From a virus: DNA of 43,479 bases. Where the stretch lies: the IMG/VR virus record IMGVR_UViG_3300030060_000826, positions 1 to 43,479 of that record; one strand, 5' to 3'. The notes beneath the pieces are model-generated. The model searched no databases. It was not told the DNA's origin and saw nothing but the letters and a program-made list of their open reading frames with translations. Made by a program: the position numbers and the translations under genes. The first letter of the stretch is position 1, and each line of letters opens with the position of its first letter. Shown in pieces: positions 18,640 to 26,429 of the stretch.

Positions 18640-19559
18640 AATATATCATTTTCCCTGTCGGCATTTATAATGCTTATACCATAATTTTTTCTAGTTGTCA
18701 ATGCATTTTCTGCACTAGCATACGTATTTTTCATGTAAGGCTTTACACTATTAGGGTTAGCATGACCTGTAACAGACATAATCTGACCCATAGAAACTCC
18801 TGCCTCAACCATCTCTGTAGTTCCTGTCCTACGTAAATCAGCTATTCTAAGCTCATTAGGTAAGCCACAGAGCCTCATAACCCTTCTTGCTATCTTGGAC
18901 AACCTATAAAGAGTATAAGGCTTGTATGAGCCTCTAATCGCCTTTGGACAGGGTGCAACATATTCTTGGAATCCATAGTCATTCTTTTGTTGACTTAACA
19001 TTTCAAGTAATTCATCACTAATTGGTAGGTGTACAACTGCTCTTCGCTTAGATTGTTGCAAATTTAACACACGATTATCAAAATCTATGGAAGTAAACTT
19101 CAAATTTCGCATGTCTCCTACTCGTTGACACCATTCGTATGCCATTTGCACTATCAAACCCATACTTCTGTACTTAAAATCAGCATAAGCATAGTCAAGA
19201 AATTGACAAACCTGTTCTTTTGACCATACTACCTTGCGAGGTTGTGTTGGTTTACGTTTGAAAGTAGAGAAAGGGTTAGTCTCTGCATACTCCATTTCCA
19301 TTGCGAATCCAAAAAGTCTTCGTGAAACAGAGCAAGTGTAGTTTGCCATAGGAATACCTCTTTTTAGCCATATTTCATAGGCACGTCTACACATACCACC
19401 TGTTAATTTAGTTAGATTGACAGAGCCAAGTTTTTTGGTATCTATGATAGTAGTAGACATGACACCTAAGAAATACTTATAATCTACTTTAGATTTATCT
19501 GATAACATATTGAAATCACTAGATAAATAGTACTCATCAATTAACTTATTTATTTTCAT
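18636..19559 (-). CDS. int: Tyrosine recombinase / integrase
   Basis: 307 residues. Catalytic layout of the tyrosine recombinases: Arg I in EWCQRVGDMRNL, beta-hairpin Lys in NLQQSKRRAVV, box II as RIADLRRTGTTEM, His in SVTGHANPN, nucleophile Tyr in SVKPYMKNT. In box II the usual His of HxxR is Ala (ADLR). The N-terminal half is the core-binding domain. I chose the ATG at 19559, which has GAGGTG upstream; an ATG 12 bases earlier overlaps the preceding stop. It suggests a temperate phage or ancestor, but no repressor or att site was recognised. Confidence 0.88.
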   Translation of the reverse strand: MKINKLIDEYYLSSDFNMLSDKSKVDYKYFLGVMSTTIIDTKKLGSVNLTKLTGGMCRRAYEIWLKRGIPMANYTCSVSRRLFGFAMEMEYAETNPFSTFKRKPTQPRKVVWSKEQVCQFLDYAYADFKYRSMGLIVQMAYEWCQRVGDMRNLKFTSIDFDNRVLNLQQSKRRAVVHLPISDELLEMLSQQKNDYGFQEYVAPCPKAIRGSYKPYTLYRLSKIARRVMRLCGLPNELRIADLRRTGTTEMVEAGVSMGQIMSVTGHANPNSVKPYMKNTYASAENALTTRKNYGISIINADRENDIL

Positions 19560-19570
19560 ATTACACCTCA

Positions 19571-20170
19571 TTATCTATGTCCATACGATTCTGCATTTGA
19601 CCCACGTGCTACTACACAACCTAGTGGTGCTATGTCACAGTTAGGGTAACTAAAACAGGCTATATGTTTATCTTCTTCATAAAACCAATCAGGTCTTTCT
19701 GTATATTTATACCTTGCAAATTTCATTTTGTCAACAATATAAAATGACCTATATGCTTGTATAGGAAAGTCCTCATCTGTTTTTAATTCATCATGCCCAC
19801 TAAAACATTGTGGATGTGGTGTTATAGATGTTGTAGTGTCAGGTATATATTCTGCACCTAGAACGATTGCATCATAGTGTTTACTTGCACCATGAGTTTT
19901 TTTGTATCTCTTAGTATATTCCTGTAGCATTGCTATATACAAGTTAGTTGCCCACATATAATTCATGCGACATTCCATTGCCCATAGTGTACAAGGATGC
20001 TTTTGATGTACAGGTTTATACAAATCTTTTTCCTCTGCATAACTAGGTGCATGATGCCATAGTGCAGTACACAACATCTGTGCCTCTTCTAGTGGCATCT
20101 TAACTACATGTTGGTCACACAAAGACTGTGCAATTTTTTGTGGTGTATCTTCTATGATAAATCTATTCAT
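19571..20170 (-). CDS. Conserved phage protein with CDQHVVKM motif
   Basis: 199 residues from an ATG preceded by AGGAGGAG; longer in-frame starts exist. The N-terminal motif SLCDQHVVKMPLEEAQMLCT defines a widespread phage and bacterial family that I recognise by pattern but whose activity I cannot state with certainty. There are several conserved aromatic and His residues and six or more Cys. Position next to the recombinase suggests DNA metabolism or repair. Confidence 0.7.
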   Translation of the reverse strand: MNRFIIEDTPQKIAQSLCDQHVVKMPLEEAQMLCTALWHHAPSYAEEKDLYKPVHQKHPCTLWAMECRMNYMWATNLYIAMLQEYTKRYKKTHGASKHYDAIVLGAEYIPDTTTSITPHPQCFSGHDELKTDEDFPIQAYRSFYIVDKMKFARYKYTERPDWFYEEDKHIACFSYPNCDIAPLGCVVARGSNAESYGHR

Positions 20171-20519
20171 GTTCTCCTCCTTTGTCATTATCATCATACT
20201 TAATTCTCTTGCCATTGTGATACATATATCTACTTCTGCTTGGTGTGTGATAGCCTTCTCTTAAAAAGAATGTAGGCTTTCTCTTTGCAGTTTCAAATGT
20301 AGCTACAGTTAAAACAATAGCACTTATTAGAAACACGTGAGCAACTGCAGTTATACCAAACACCCACATACTACCAAAGTACATAGAGAATACTATGCAC
20401 CACATCCATGCTAATACTTGCATGACCATGTGTCTAGTGTTCAAGTCAGGTATGTGTCGCAACGGATTACGTTCATGATTCATGACAGAGTGCCATGTGT
20501 TATGTATTGTTTCGTTCAT
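20163..20519 (-). CDS. Two-pass membrane protein
   Basis: 118 residues with GGAGAT upstream. Two adjacent transmembrane helices at about residues 34-50 (LAWMWCIVFSMYFGSMW) and 55-73 (ITAVAHVFLISAIVLTVA). A basic, aromatic soluble tail with SRSRYMYHNGKRIKYDDND follows. Function unknown; an early membrane modifier or superinfection function is possible. Confidence 0.6.
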   Translation of the reverse strand: MNETIHNTWHSVMNHERNPLRHIPDLNTRHMVMQVLAWMWCIVFSMYFGSMWVFGITAVAHVFLISAIVLTVATFETAKRKPTFFLREGYHTPSRSRYMYHNGKRIKYDDNDKGGEHE

Positions 20520-20527
20520 GTTATCTC

Positions 20528-20857
20528 CTATAAATTTTGTAGTAAAGCTAAGTCTGTACCATAACTAATTATACAATACACTTTATGCTCGTCATGATAC
20601 TCCACTATTGTATAGGTTTTTGTATCATGATTTACATATATTTGTAAAGGTAATGTTACTATTCTTTTTTGTAACCCTTCCTTACTCCTAACTTTAGTTA
20701 GTGATACTGCATTAAATACTAAGTTCTCTTTCTTCTCCTGTATTGTGTACATGACTTCTTGTTTCTCTGCACACATTACAGGCTTGTCATTCCACATTCC
20801 TGCAAAACTTTTTGTGCTAAATATTAGCAACGATAATAATATAAATATATTTTTCAT
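20528..20857 (-). CDS. Secreted protein with signal peptide
   Basis: 109 residues. Start chosen at 20857: it overlaps the preceding stop as ATGA, follows GGAGAAG, and gives a clean signal peptide (MKNIFILLSLLIFSTKSFA, cleavage before GMW). The mature part has two Cys and a beta-rich end (LQIYVNHDTKTYTIVEYHDE, CIISYGTD). I recognise this as a short exported protein family common in marine phages and bacteria, function unknown. Export to the periplasm is the one supported inference. Confidence 0.7.
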   Translation of the reverse strand: MKNIFILLSLLIFSTKSFAGMWNDKPVMCAEKQEVMYTIQEKKENLVFNAVSLTKVRSKEGLQKRIVTLPLQIYVNHDTKTYTIVEYHDEHKVYCIISYGTDLALLQNL

Positions 20858-20991
20858 GTATACTTCTCCCATAATGCTTGTAGAAACACCCAAAGTCCAT
20901 AGACATGAAGTGCCACTACTATTGTTTTTAATACCTTGTTCATTGAGTCATCTGCCATGTATACCCAATCATGATACTGTTTTTGTTTCAC
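20854..20991 (-). CDS. Small membrane protein
   Basis: 45 residues, start GTG overlapping the hydrolase stop and stop overlapping the next ATG (ATGA). The sequence has a polar N terminus (MKQKQYHDWVYMADDSMNKV) and one hydrophobic helix (TIVVALHVYGLWVFLQALW). Perfect fit between its neighbours on both sides is the main evidence that it is real. Function unknown. Confidence 0.55.
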   Translation of the reverse strand: MKQKQYHDWVYMADDSMNKVLKTIVVALHVYGLWVFLQALWEKYT

Positions 20992-21425
20992 TTCCCACTC
21001 CTTTCTATATCCCACCTATAAAATATGTGGTCATCTATTCTAGTTATATAAGTCTTTGTCTCTGCCCAACTAGGTCGGACATAGTATGCATGATAATGTG
21101 TAGAACCTTCTACAAAATCATCTAGGTGTCCATTGTACACACCATTTGCTACGTGCATAGCAGTTCTCCATGCTTTGGGTTCTCTTGGTTTATCACTCTT
21201 ACCATCACAATACCAACTAAATTGACACTTGTTTCTGATAGGTAGTGTAGGTTTCCACTTATATGTTAAACCCTGTTTGACTACATCACACACATTGTTA
21301 GGGTATCTATTATCCTTTACTCTATTCATTACAACTTGTGCTACTGCTACTTGTCCTATGAAACTTTGATTCTTTGCCTCATGGTAAGTGTTGAGTGCTA
21401 GACACATTATTGACTCTATTATCAT
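20988..21425 (-). CDS. SleB/CwlJ-type cell wall hydrolase
   Basis: 145 residues. Hydrolase_2 family pattern: LALNTYHEAKNQSFIGQVAV with the catalytic Glu near residue 16, VVMNRVKDNRYPNNVCDVV, KCQFSWYCDGKSDKP, and GSTHYHAYYVRPSWAET. These enzymes cut glycan strands of peptidoglycan as lytic transglycosylases. No signal peptide is evident. It is encoded in the early operon, away from the late lysis genes, so it could aid entry, host wall weakening or lysis. Confidence 0.88.
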   Translation of the reverse strand: MIIESIMCLALNTYHEAKNQSFIGQVAVAQVVMNRVKDNRYPNNVCDVVKQGLTYKWKPTLPIRNKCQFSWYCDGKSDKPREPKAWRTAMHVANGVYNGHLDDFVEGSTHYHAYYVRPSWAETKTYITRIDDHIFYRWDIERSGK

Positions 21426-21609
21426 TCTCTAACCTTTCTATTTTAATTATTGTTTCTTTTAGTATATCTAAAAACTTTAGAGTTTTAGGGTGTAGTTTAT
21501 CTGCATCTCCTACAGTAAACATAATCTCTTGCCTTACATCATACAAATCAAACAATACTTCTTGCATCTGTGTATGAAAATGGTCTTTCATGTGATGTGT
21601 GTCTGTCAT
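21379..21609 (-). CDS. Small helical protein
   Basis: 76 residues from the ATG that overlaps the methyltransferase stop (ATGA) with AAAGGTGG upstream; a GTG 9 bases earlier is possible. His-rich N terminus (TDTHHMKDHFHTQ) followed by two helices. It overlaps the hydrolase start by 47 bases. Function unknown. Confidence 0.55.
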   Translation of the reverse strand: MTDTHHMKDHFHTQMQEVLFDLYDVRQEIMFTVGDADKLHPKTLKFLDILKETIIKIERLENDNRVNNVSSTQHLP

Positions 21610-22778
21610 CTTATCCACCTTTCATCCCATATAGGGTCATTTAGTTTATATAGTTTATCACAATCCATAGTTTTAAGTATATGTGCAATCACATCAACTG
21701 TCCACCCATTACCAATCATCTTGTATCGCTGACTATTGGATACAGCACTAGTATAATTGTCAGGTAATGTCTGCAATCTCTCACACTCTAGGGGTGTCAG
21801 CTTTCGCCACATATCTTTTGATACTACCACATTATCTTTCTGCACAGTAGTAAGACAGTTAGACTTCTCATCATCTCGCACCTCTAGTTGCCTAGTGAAT
21901 GGTAGGTCTAGTTGGTCATCTTTCCTAGTACCATGCTCGTCTAGTCTACGATTAACAATCCTACCAATAGCAACCTTTGGTTCTCTGTGTCCACCTTGCA
22001 TGGTGGTAAGAGTAGGTGCTTTGCCTTCTTGTGCATACACTCGCTTGATACTGTCGTGTCCTTTGAGGTCAGCAGTACCAACCCTAATCAATCCATCTTT
22101 AGACATAGTAGGATTATCCTTGAGTACCATAGTACGTTGCTTACGTTCAATACTATTCCACCATACTGCACCATTGTATCTCGCAGTAAGACAATGAGAC
22201 TTACCATCTTGACTAGTCATTTCATCTGTAGCATAGCCATCTTCTAGTATGTCTTGCATAGTAATCTTTTTATCGACCATGCGTGGTATAGGTATCTGCT
22301 TGTACGTACCATCAGATTGTAACTTACCCCACCAATATAGTCTGTATCTATTCTGACCACTCAACCATTTAGAGTTTAATGCTTGTGGCTCAAAACCCAT
22401 GTGATATGATATGGTATCTTGATACTCTTTCTTCATACGCACATTTTCAAGTAGTACATACTTAGGTTTGACTAAAGATAGAATTTCTACAAAGTGAAAG
22501 AACAATTTACTCTGAGGGTCATCAAAGTTTAACTGCTTGCCTGCAAACGAAAATCCTGTACAAGGCGAGCCACCCATGAGTAAATCAATACTACCTTCAG
22601 TAGGCACTTTAATCTTAGTCACATCTCCCCATTGAAATGTATTAGGGAAGTTAGCTTGTGTAACTGTGATTGCATACTTGTCAATCTCACTTGCAAAGTA
22701 ATTTTCTACGTAGACATCTGCTTTTTGCAAGGCAACTTGACCACCACTACAACCATCAAATAAACTTAATACATTCAT
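21606..22778 (-). CDS. C5-cytosine DNA methyltransferase
   Basis: 390 residues. Motif I SLFDGCSGGQVALQKA (AdoMet), motif IV GGSPCTGFSFAGK with catalytic Cys, motif VI LLENVRMKKE, motif VIII QNRYRLYWWGK, and motifs IX-X RKLTPLECERLQTLPDNYT and YKMIGNGWTVDVIAHIL. All core motifs are intact, so the enzyme should be active. The target-recognition region lies between motifs VIII and IX. No partner restriction endonuclease is visible, so it is an orphan enzyme, likely protecting phage DNA from host nucleases. Confidence 0.92.
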   Translation of the reverse strand: MNVLSLFDGCSGGQVALQKADVYVENYFASEIDKYAITVTQANFPNTFQWGDVTKIKVPTEGSIDLLMGGSPCTGFSFAGKQLNFDDPQSKLFFHFVEILSLVKPKYVLLENVRMKKEYQDTISYHMGFEPQALNSKWLSGQNRYRLYWWGKLQSDGTYKQIPIPRMVDKKITMQDILEDGYATDEMTSQDGKSHCLTARYNGAVWWNSIERKQRTMVLKDNPTMSKDGLIRVGTADLKGHDSIKRVYAQEGKAPTLTTMQGGHREPKVAIGRIVNRRLDEHGTRKDDQLDLPFTRQLEVRDDEKSNCLTTVQKDNVVVSKDMWRKLTPLECERLQTLPDNYTSAVSNSQRYKMIGNGWTVDVIAHILKTMDCDKLYKLNDPIWDERWIR

Positions 22779-22780
22779 AT

Positions 22781-22909
22781 CTATTCTCCATATCCTTCAG
22801 GACAACACCACTCACAGTAGACTTCATCTTTATAAAAGAAACATACCTCTGCACAAGTCATATCGCCACAGTTGTTACATTCTAAACTATATACATATTC
22901 ATCTTCCAT
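22781..22909 (-). CDS. Cys-rich zinc-ribbon-like small protein
   Basis: 42 residues, too short for usual gene cut-offs. Cysteines as LECNNCGDMTCAEVCFF and YCEWCCPEGYGE give two C-x2-C pairs and extra Cys, a probable zinc site. The stop lies 2 bases before the methyltransferase ATG and the start follows the small membrane gene directly. Possibly a DNA- or protein-binding zinc knuckle; function unknown. Confidence 0.6.
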   Translation of the reverse strand: MEDEYVYSLECNNCGDMTCAEVCFFYKDEVYCEWCCPEGYGE

Positions 22910-22910
22910 A

Positions 22911-22997
22911 TCACACTCCTATGTAGCATGAGAAGTATAGCATAACTATTCCACTCACAATTAATATTAATATAGTATTATCATTATTTGGTAGCAT
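22911..22997 (-). CDS. Tiny membrane peptide
   Basis: 28 residues: a polar start (MLPNNDN) and one transmembrane helix (TILILIVSGIVMLYFSCYIG). Its start lies just inside the preceding gene's end and it stops just before the Cys-rich gene, so it fits a fully packed operon. No clear Shine-Dalgarno; moderate confidence only. Confidence 0.4.
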   Translation of the reverse strand: MLPNNDNTILILIVSGIVMLYFSCYIGV

Positions 22998-22999
22998 TG

Positions 23000-23104
23000 T
23001 CAATCTCCATATAAAGTTGGTATCTCCTCATTTGGTATACAATCTTCTTCATCTTCTCTTAGTGTTTCCTCGAAAAGATGATACAAATATTCTTCTTCCC
23101 ACAT
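23000..23104 (-). CDS. Small acidic peptide
   Basis: 34 residues, strongly acidic (MWEEEYLYHLFEETLREDEE). GGAG is well placed before the ATG. It fills the space between the coiled-coil gene and the tiny membrane peptide. Acidic early phage peptides sometimes mimic DNA or bind host proteins, but nothing here proves that. Confidence 0.5.
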   Translation of the reverse strand: MWEEEYLYHLFEETLREDEEDCIPNEEIPTLYGD

Positions 23105-23113
23105 TTACTACTC

Positions 23114-23776
23114 CTATTTTTTATCTATATAAACTCTCATATGAGTTGATTCATCTATACTTTGACCCCAATATGTAGCACCTGTTCCTCGTAGATTAGG
23201 TTTAATATGTTGTCCTCGCACTCTCATTTTATATGAGTCTTTGTTTAGATATTTTTTCATGTTATTTACAAACTCTTGACCATCTGTGTCATTAGATATC
23301 TCACCAAATACATAGCCACAACCTTTTACTTTTACTGTGTCATAGTATAGCTTTCTCCAATACTCTAAGTGTTTACTTTCTCTATGGGCAAGGTTCTCTG
23401 ATTGTTCGAGTAGTTCATCTCTTTCCTTGAGCATACCTTGTAAGTTTTCAACTTTAGTTGTAAGAGCAAGTAACTTATCCTCTTGTTCTTGTAACCTTTT
23501 CTTATATATCCTATCATTGTTTTCAACTACATTATCATAGAACTTAGCTTGGTCTCTTACTCTACCCATATGCTTAGACCTATCTAGCATTTCTTCTTGT
23601 TCACATGACTTCACAAATGCTCTAATTAAGTGTTGAAAATCCATGTGTGATATAGGTAAATGTCTACCCTCTCTTTCTGAATAGTATGTCTTATGATTCA
23701 AGTCATACATATCACTTGCTAGTTTACCTGTTTCTTTTGTTGCACCTAGCATTGTTACTACTCTGTGTATTTTCAT
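23114..23776 (-). CDS. Coiled-coil early protein
   Basis: 220 residues from the ATG with GAGGAG upstream; a longer in-frame start is less likely because it would overlap the previous gene. Residues about 60-140 form a long coiled coil (QEQEDKLLALTTKVENLQGM). A C-terminal domain from CGYVFGEISNDTDGQEF to HMRVYIDKK looks folded and mixed alpha/beta. Function unknown. Confidence 0.65.
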   Translation of the reverse strand: MKIHRVVTMLGATKETGKLASDMYDLNHKTYYSEREGRHLPISHMDFQHLIRAFVKSCEQEEMLDRSKHMGRVRDQAKFYDNVVENNDRIYKKRLQEQEDKLLALTTKVENLQGMLKERDELLEQSENLAHRESKHLEYWRKLYYDTVKVKGCGYVFGEISNDTDGQEFVNNMKKYLNKDSYKMRVRGQHIKPNLRGTGATYWGQSIDESTHMRVYIDKK

Positions 23777-23777
23777 T

Positions 23778-24098
23778 CTACTTCTCCTCGTATGTTTCAA
23801 TTAATTTATTAAGATACCATTGTGCTTTCTTCAAATCTTCTAAGCCATTCTTGTATCTAAATCTCCATAGGTACTTAACTATATTACCTTGTAGGTAGTA
23901 GTCGAATCCGTCTACTAACATAGCTTGTAGGGCATCTATTGTTTCTATGCCTGCCTTATTGTAGTGAATAGGACTATTGACCATATCTGTAGATTGTTCT
24001 TCTTTTTTTGTTCCACTTAAATATTTCACTTGTTGCTCCTTCGATTTTTCCTCTAACTCTTTAAATTTATTTTTCATATATTCTAAATGTCTGACCAT
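23778..24098 (-). CDS. DUF3310 protein
   Basis: 106 residues from the ATG overlapping the preceding stop (TAATG). The C-terminal half is a clear DUF3310 domain: VNSPIHYNKAGIETIDALQA, then LQGNIVKYLWRFRYKNGLED and LKKAQWYLNKLI. This short family is very common in phages; its biochemical role is unsettled, with a nucleotide-metabolism link often suggested. The N-terminal half is a charged helix. Confidence 0.85.
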   Translation of the reverse strand: MVRHLEYMKNKFKELEEKSKEQQVKYLSGTKKEEQSTDMVNSPIHYNKAGIETIDALQAMLVDGFDYYLQGNIVKYLWRFRYKNGLEDLKKAQWYLNKLIETYEEK

Positions 24099-24382
24099 TA
24101 TTTTTGATACTCCATTTTCCATTCGTCAGTCGCAGATACTAATTTTGGATTGACAGACATAATCTCACTTATATAGGCATCTCCATACTCCCAACTATCG
24201 TATGTCATAGGTGACTTACATGCAGTAAACCATCTAGCATATTGGTTTTTATCTTCGTTAGTTTTAGTTTGATATGTTTTAAGTATCTTCCACTCAAAGT
24301 ACATACCATTACTAGGGTTGTCAATCCTATATGTTGCATAGGCATTGTTTATTTCTTTTGATTTTCCAAATTGATTTTTCAT
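24098..24382 (-). CDS. Conserved marine phage hypothetical protein
   Basis: 94 residues with the pattern MYFEWKILKTYQTK, YARWFTACKSPMTYDSWEYG and DAYISEI. I recognise this combination from other marine phage genomes as a conserved family of unknown function. It overlaps the genes on both sides by a few bases. Confidence 0.7.
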   Translation of the reverse strand: MKNQFGKSKEINNAYATYRIDNPSNGMYFEWKILKTYQTKTNEDKNQYARWFTACKSPMTYDSWEYGDAYISEIMSVNPKLVSATDEWKMEYQK

Positions 24383-24582
24383 TTTACACTCCTTATCTTT
24401 TTTATTTCTTGTTTAGTTAGTAAATTAAAACTGTAGTCGTACTCTTCCCATTCTCTCGAAAACCAATCTAAAAAATATAAAGTACCATCTTCTAATTTAA
24501 ATGTGCCAATAGTTTCATCTCCTCTTGATATAACTATGCCATCATTAATTATTATATCTTTTTTAAAAGGTATCTCTTCCAT
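24379..24582 (-). CDS. Hypothetical small protein
   Basis: 67 residues, beta-rich at the N terminus (KKDIIINDGIVISRGDETIG) and helical at the end. Start overlaps the preceding stop as TAATG, stop overlaps the next start. Not recognised. Confidence 0.55.
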   Translation of the reverse strand: MEEIPFKKDIIINDGIVISRGDETIGTFKLEDGTLYFLDWFSREWEEYDYSFNLLTKQEIKKIRSVK

Positions 24583-24797
24583 TATTCTTTCCTTTCGTTT
24601 ATGATATCGTCTAAGTGATTCTTTAAGTCTAATAGTTTATCCATATCCCACACATCTCTAATGAGATACTTAGTTCGCATGGTATTAGTTTCATGTTCAT
24701 CAATGACAATTAAAGAGTTGTACTCATTATCATTGTGTTCATCTTGATTGTATTGATAGCCTTCGCCCATCTCTTGTTTAGTTTTCCAATGTATCAT
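24582..24797 (-). CDS. Hypothetical small acidic protein
   Basis: 71 residues, Asp/Glu/Asn-rich (YNQDEHNDNEYNSLIVIDEH), ending in a helix. The first ATG overlaps the preceding gene by 20 bases; a Met nine codons later is an alternative start. Function unknown. Confidence 0.5.
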   Translation of the reverse strand: MIHWKTKQEMGEGYQYNQDEHNDNEYNSLIVIDEHETNTMRTKYLIRDVWDMDKLLDLKNHLDDIINERKE

Positions 24798-25002
24798 TAA
24801 AATCTCCTATGTGTTTATTCCATTCGTCAGGTGTAACCCCATTTATTAGAAACTCCCTTTGGTCAGCACTTAGATTAGGGAAGGCATCTTGTATTAGTAT
24901 GTCTCCAACAGTATCATATATATCTAAATGCTCTTGTTTTATAGGCAGTTCCATTGTATTCATTTTTTTAGTGATTACAGATTGTCTAGTTACTTTTATC
25001 AT
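24778..25002 (-). CDS. Small conserved phage protein
   Basis: 74 residues with AAGGAG upstream. The C-terminal part has SADQREFLINGVTPDEW, a pattern shared by short phage proteins of unknown function. The start lies 17 bases inside the end of the preceding 52-codon gene. Confidence 0.6.
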   Translation of the reverse strand: MIKVTRQSVITKKMNTMELPIKQEHLDIYDTVGDILIQDAFPNLSADQREFLINGVTPDEWNKHIGDFNDTLEN

Positions 25003-25144
25003 ATTGTATCTCCTTCAAAAGTTTTTCTACGTCATTAATTAAATAGTCATACCCATCTATTTGTGAGTCAGCATCTATCTCGTATTCTCTAGCCATTTTT
25101 ATTATATATTTTAGTTTTGTAACTACATAATTTTTTTGTATCAT
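24986..25144 (-). CDS. Small helical protein
   Basis: 52 residues. Start overlaps the preceding stop as TAATG. Sequence KLKYIIKMAREYEIDADSQI then YDYLINDVEKLLKEIQ is amphipathic helical. It carries the Shine-Dalgarno of the following gene inside its end, which supports translational coupling. Function unknown. Confidence 0.55.
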   Translation of the reverse strand: MIQKNYVVTKLKYIIKMAREYEIDADSQIDGYDYLINDVEKLLKEIQYDKSN

Positions 25145-25410
25145 TATTCATTCTCCTTATACCAAGCTAAAGCACTACTCATTATTAAGTTAGTGTAAGT
25201 TATACCATATCCACTACCTGCCTTCAAGTTATCTTTATCAAGTAAATGTTTATGCATATGCTCCACACTATCCCAATTATCATATAACTTTTTACATAGA
25301 TAGTCAAATTGTGTATCGTCTAATACATTTTTATCATGTTCATAGTATAAGTATGAACTCATTAAGTATATAGGCACTAACCTATTTATAGATATGTTAT
25401 GTAATTCCAT
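25144..25410 (-). CDS. Small protein resembling the LigA N-terminal region
   Basis: 88 residues with GGAGAAG upstream. The segment SYLYYEHDKNVLDDTQFDYL followed by CKKLYDNW resembles the start of NAD-dependent DNA ligases (Y...D...SD-x-x-Y-D-x-L), but the protein is far too short to hold the adenylation site. A stand-alone relative of that helical domain is possible; function unknown. Confidence 0.55.
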   Translation of the reverse strand: MELHNISINRLVPIYLMSSYLYYEHDKNVLDDTQFDYLCKKLYDNWDSVEHMHKHLLDKDNLKAGSGYGITYTNLIMSSALAWYKENE

Positions 25411-25987
25411 GTATTCTTCTCCATGCTACCCATGTTATCGCTTGTAATTCATATGCCTTGATACCTAACTTTTTAGATGCCCTAAGATATGCTTTTTGTA
25501 TATCTAGGTACTCACTCTTTTTAATGTTAGTGTTAGGTGTAGTCAATCCTTGCCTATCGTTGTAGTATATATTTCTAGCATGACCATCAATAGTAATATC
25601 TTGTTCATCTCCACTTATATTTCTAAAGAATGATACAATCTTTTTACCATTAAGTATAGTAATAGTTTCATCATAACTTGGCATTGTCTCCAATATATGC
25701 CATGCCTTTTGTTTCATTTTATGATATGTGCTAACCTTGATGCTATCCATATCTTGCCCATTGATAAAGGCAATACATAAATCTTCTGCATTGATTATGT
25801 TACGTTCCCATTTATTGTTAGGCGATAATGCACTTACTACACCTATGACAATATGGATAGGTAACTCTAATTGTGTCGCAATTCTTTTGCAATCTGCGTT
25901 AGCATTTACATACCAAGTCAAGCCATGTTTTATTTCACTTGCATTAGCTAACTTGTATATTGCAATTATATTTTTAGTAGTAATCAT
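25397..25987 (-). CDS. Conserved phage protein, possible DNA-repair fold
   Basis: 196 residues. Characteristic motifs are GVVSALSPNNKWERNIINAE, STYHKMKQKAWHIL, ILNGKKIVSFFRNI, DITIDGHARNIYY and ELQAITWVAWRR. I recognise the set as a conserved phage family. The helical content and the invariant-looking D-x-H suggest a helix-hairpin-helix or glycosylase-like fold, but this is weak inference. It overlaps the next gene by 14 bases. Confidence 0.65.
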   Translation of the reverse strand: MITTKNIIAIYKLANASEIKHGLTWYVNANADCKRIATQLELPIHIVIGVVSALSPNNKWERNIINAEDLCIAFINGQDMDSIKVSTYHKMKQKAWHILETMPSYDETITILNGKKIVSFFRNISGDEQDITIDGHARNIYYNDRQGLTTPNTNIKKSEYLDIQKAYLRASKKLGIKAYELQAITWVAWRRIHGIT

Positions 25988-26001
25988 GGGGTAATATCCT
26001 T

Positions 26002-26160
26002 CTATTGGTTTTTTAGTTTCAATATTCTATCCATAAACATAGCCTTATCGAATCTACTATTATGTCTTTTACAAAATCTCATTATATCTTGTATAGCCAT
26101 TTCGTCAAGGTTATTGTCTACAATTATAGCTACTAAATCTTCAAAATGTTTTCTAGTCAT
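26002..26160 (-). CDS. Small conserved helical protein
   Basis: 52 residues, starting MTRKHFEDLVAIIVDNNLDE with RFCKRHNSRFDKAMFMDRIL near the end. The pattern TRKHF...FC...N-x-R-F-D occurs in many marine phage short proteins. The 18 bases ending in its ATG are identical to those before the gene at 26473-26826. Function unknown. Confidence 0.7.
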   Translation of the reverse strand: MTRKHFEDLVAIIVDNNLDEMAIQDIMRFCKRHNSRFDKAMFMDRILKLKNQ

Positions 26161-26180
26161 AGTTTTTCTCCACGTTATTA

Positions 26181-26402
26181 TTAATTATTATATGCGTTAT
26201 GTGTAAATATAAATGATAATGCCATGCACATTATACCCATGTAGCCAAAGCCTAGTAATAGTGTCCAAAAGATTAACTCACTACTAAACAACATTGCTAA
26301 AGGGAATGTTACAATTATAGCATTTACATAGAAAAATAGCATTAGATAAGAGCAATAGTCAGAATATCTAAGTAGTTTTCTTTTCTTTTCAAGTCTAGTC
26401 AT
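26181..26402 (-). CDS. Two-pass membrane protein
   Basis: 73 residues. Basic N terminus (MTRLEKKRKLLR) and two transmembrane helices: YLMLFFYVNAIIVTFPLAML and IFWTLLLGFGYMGIMCMALS. AGGAG precedes the ATG. Early small membrane proteins of this type may alter the host envelope or block superinfection; nothing more specific is visible. Confidence 0.6.
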   Translation of the reverse strand: MTRLEKKRKLLRYSDYCSYLMLFFYVNAIIVTFPLAMLFSSELIFWTLLLGFGYMGIMCMALSFIFTHNAYNN

Positions 26403-26429
26403 TTTAGTCTCCTTCGTATAGTTAGAGGG

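Noticed and set aside
18600-19600. attP site near the integrase
   Set aside because: There is no gap around the gene and no tRNA 3' end or long repeat was recognised.
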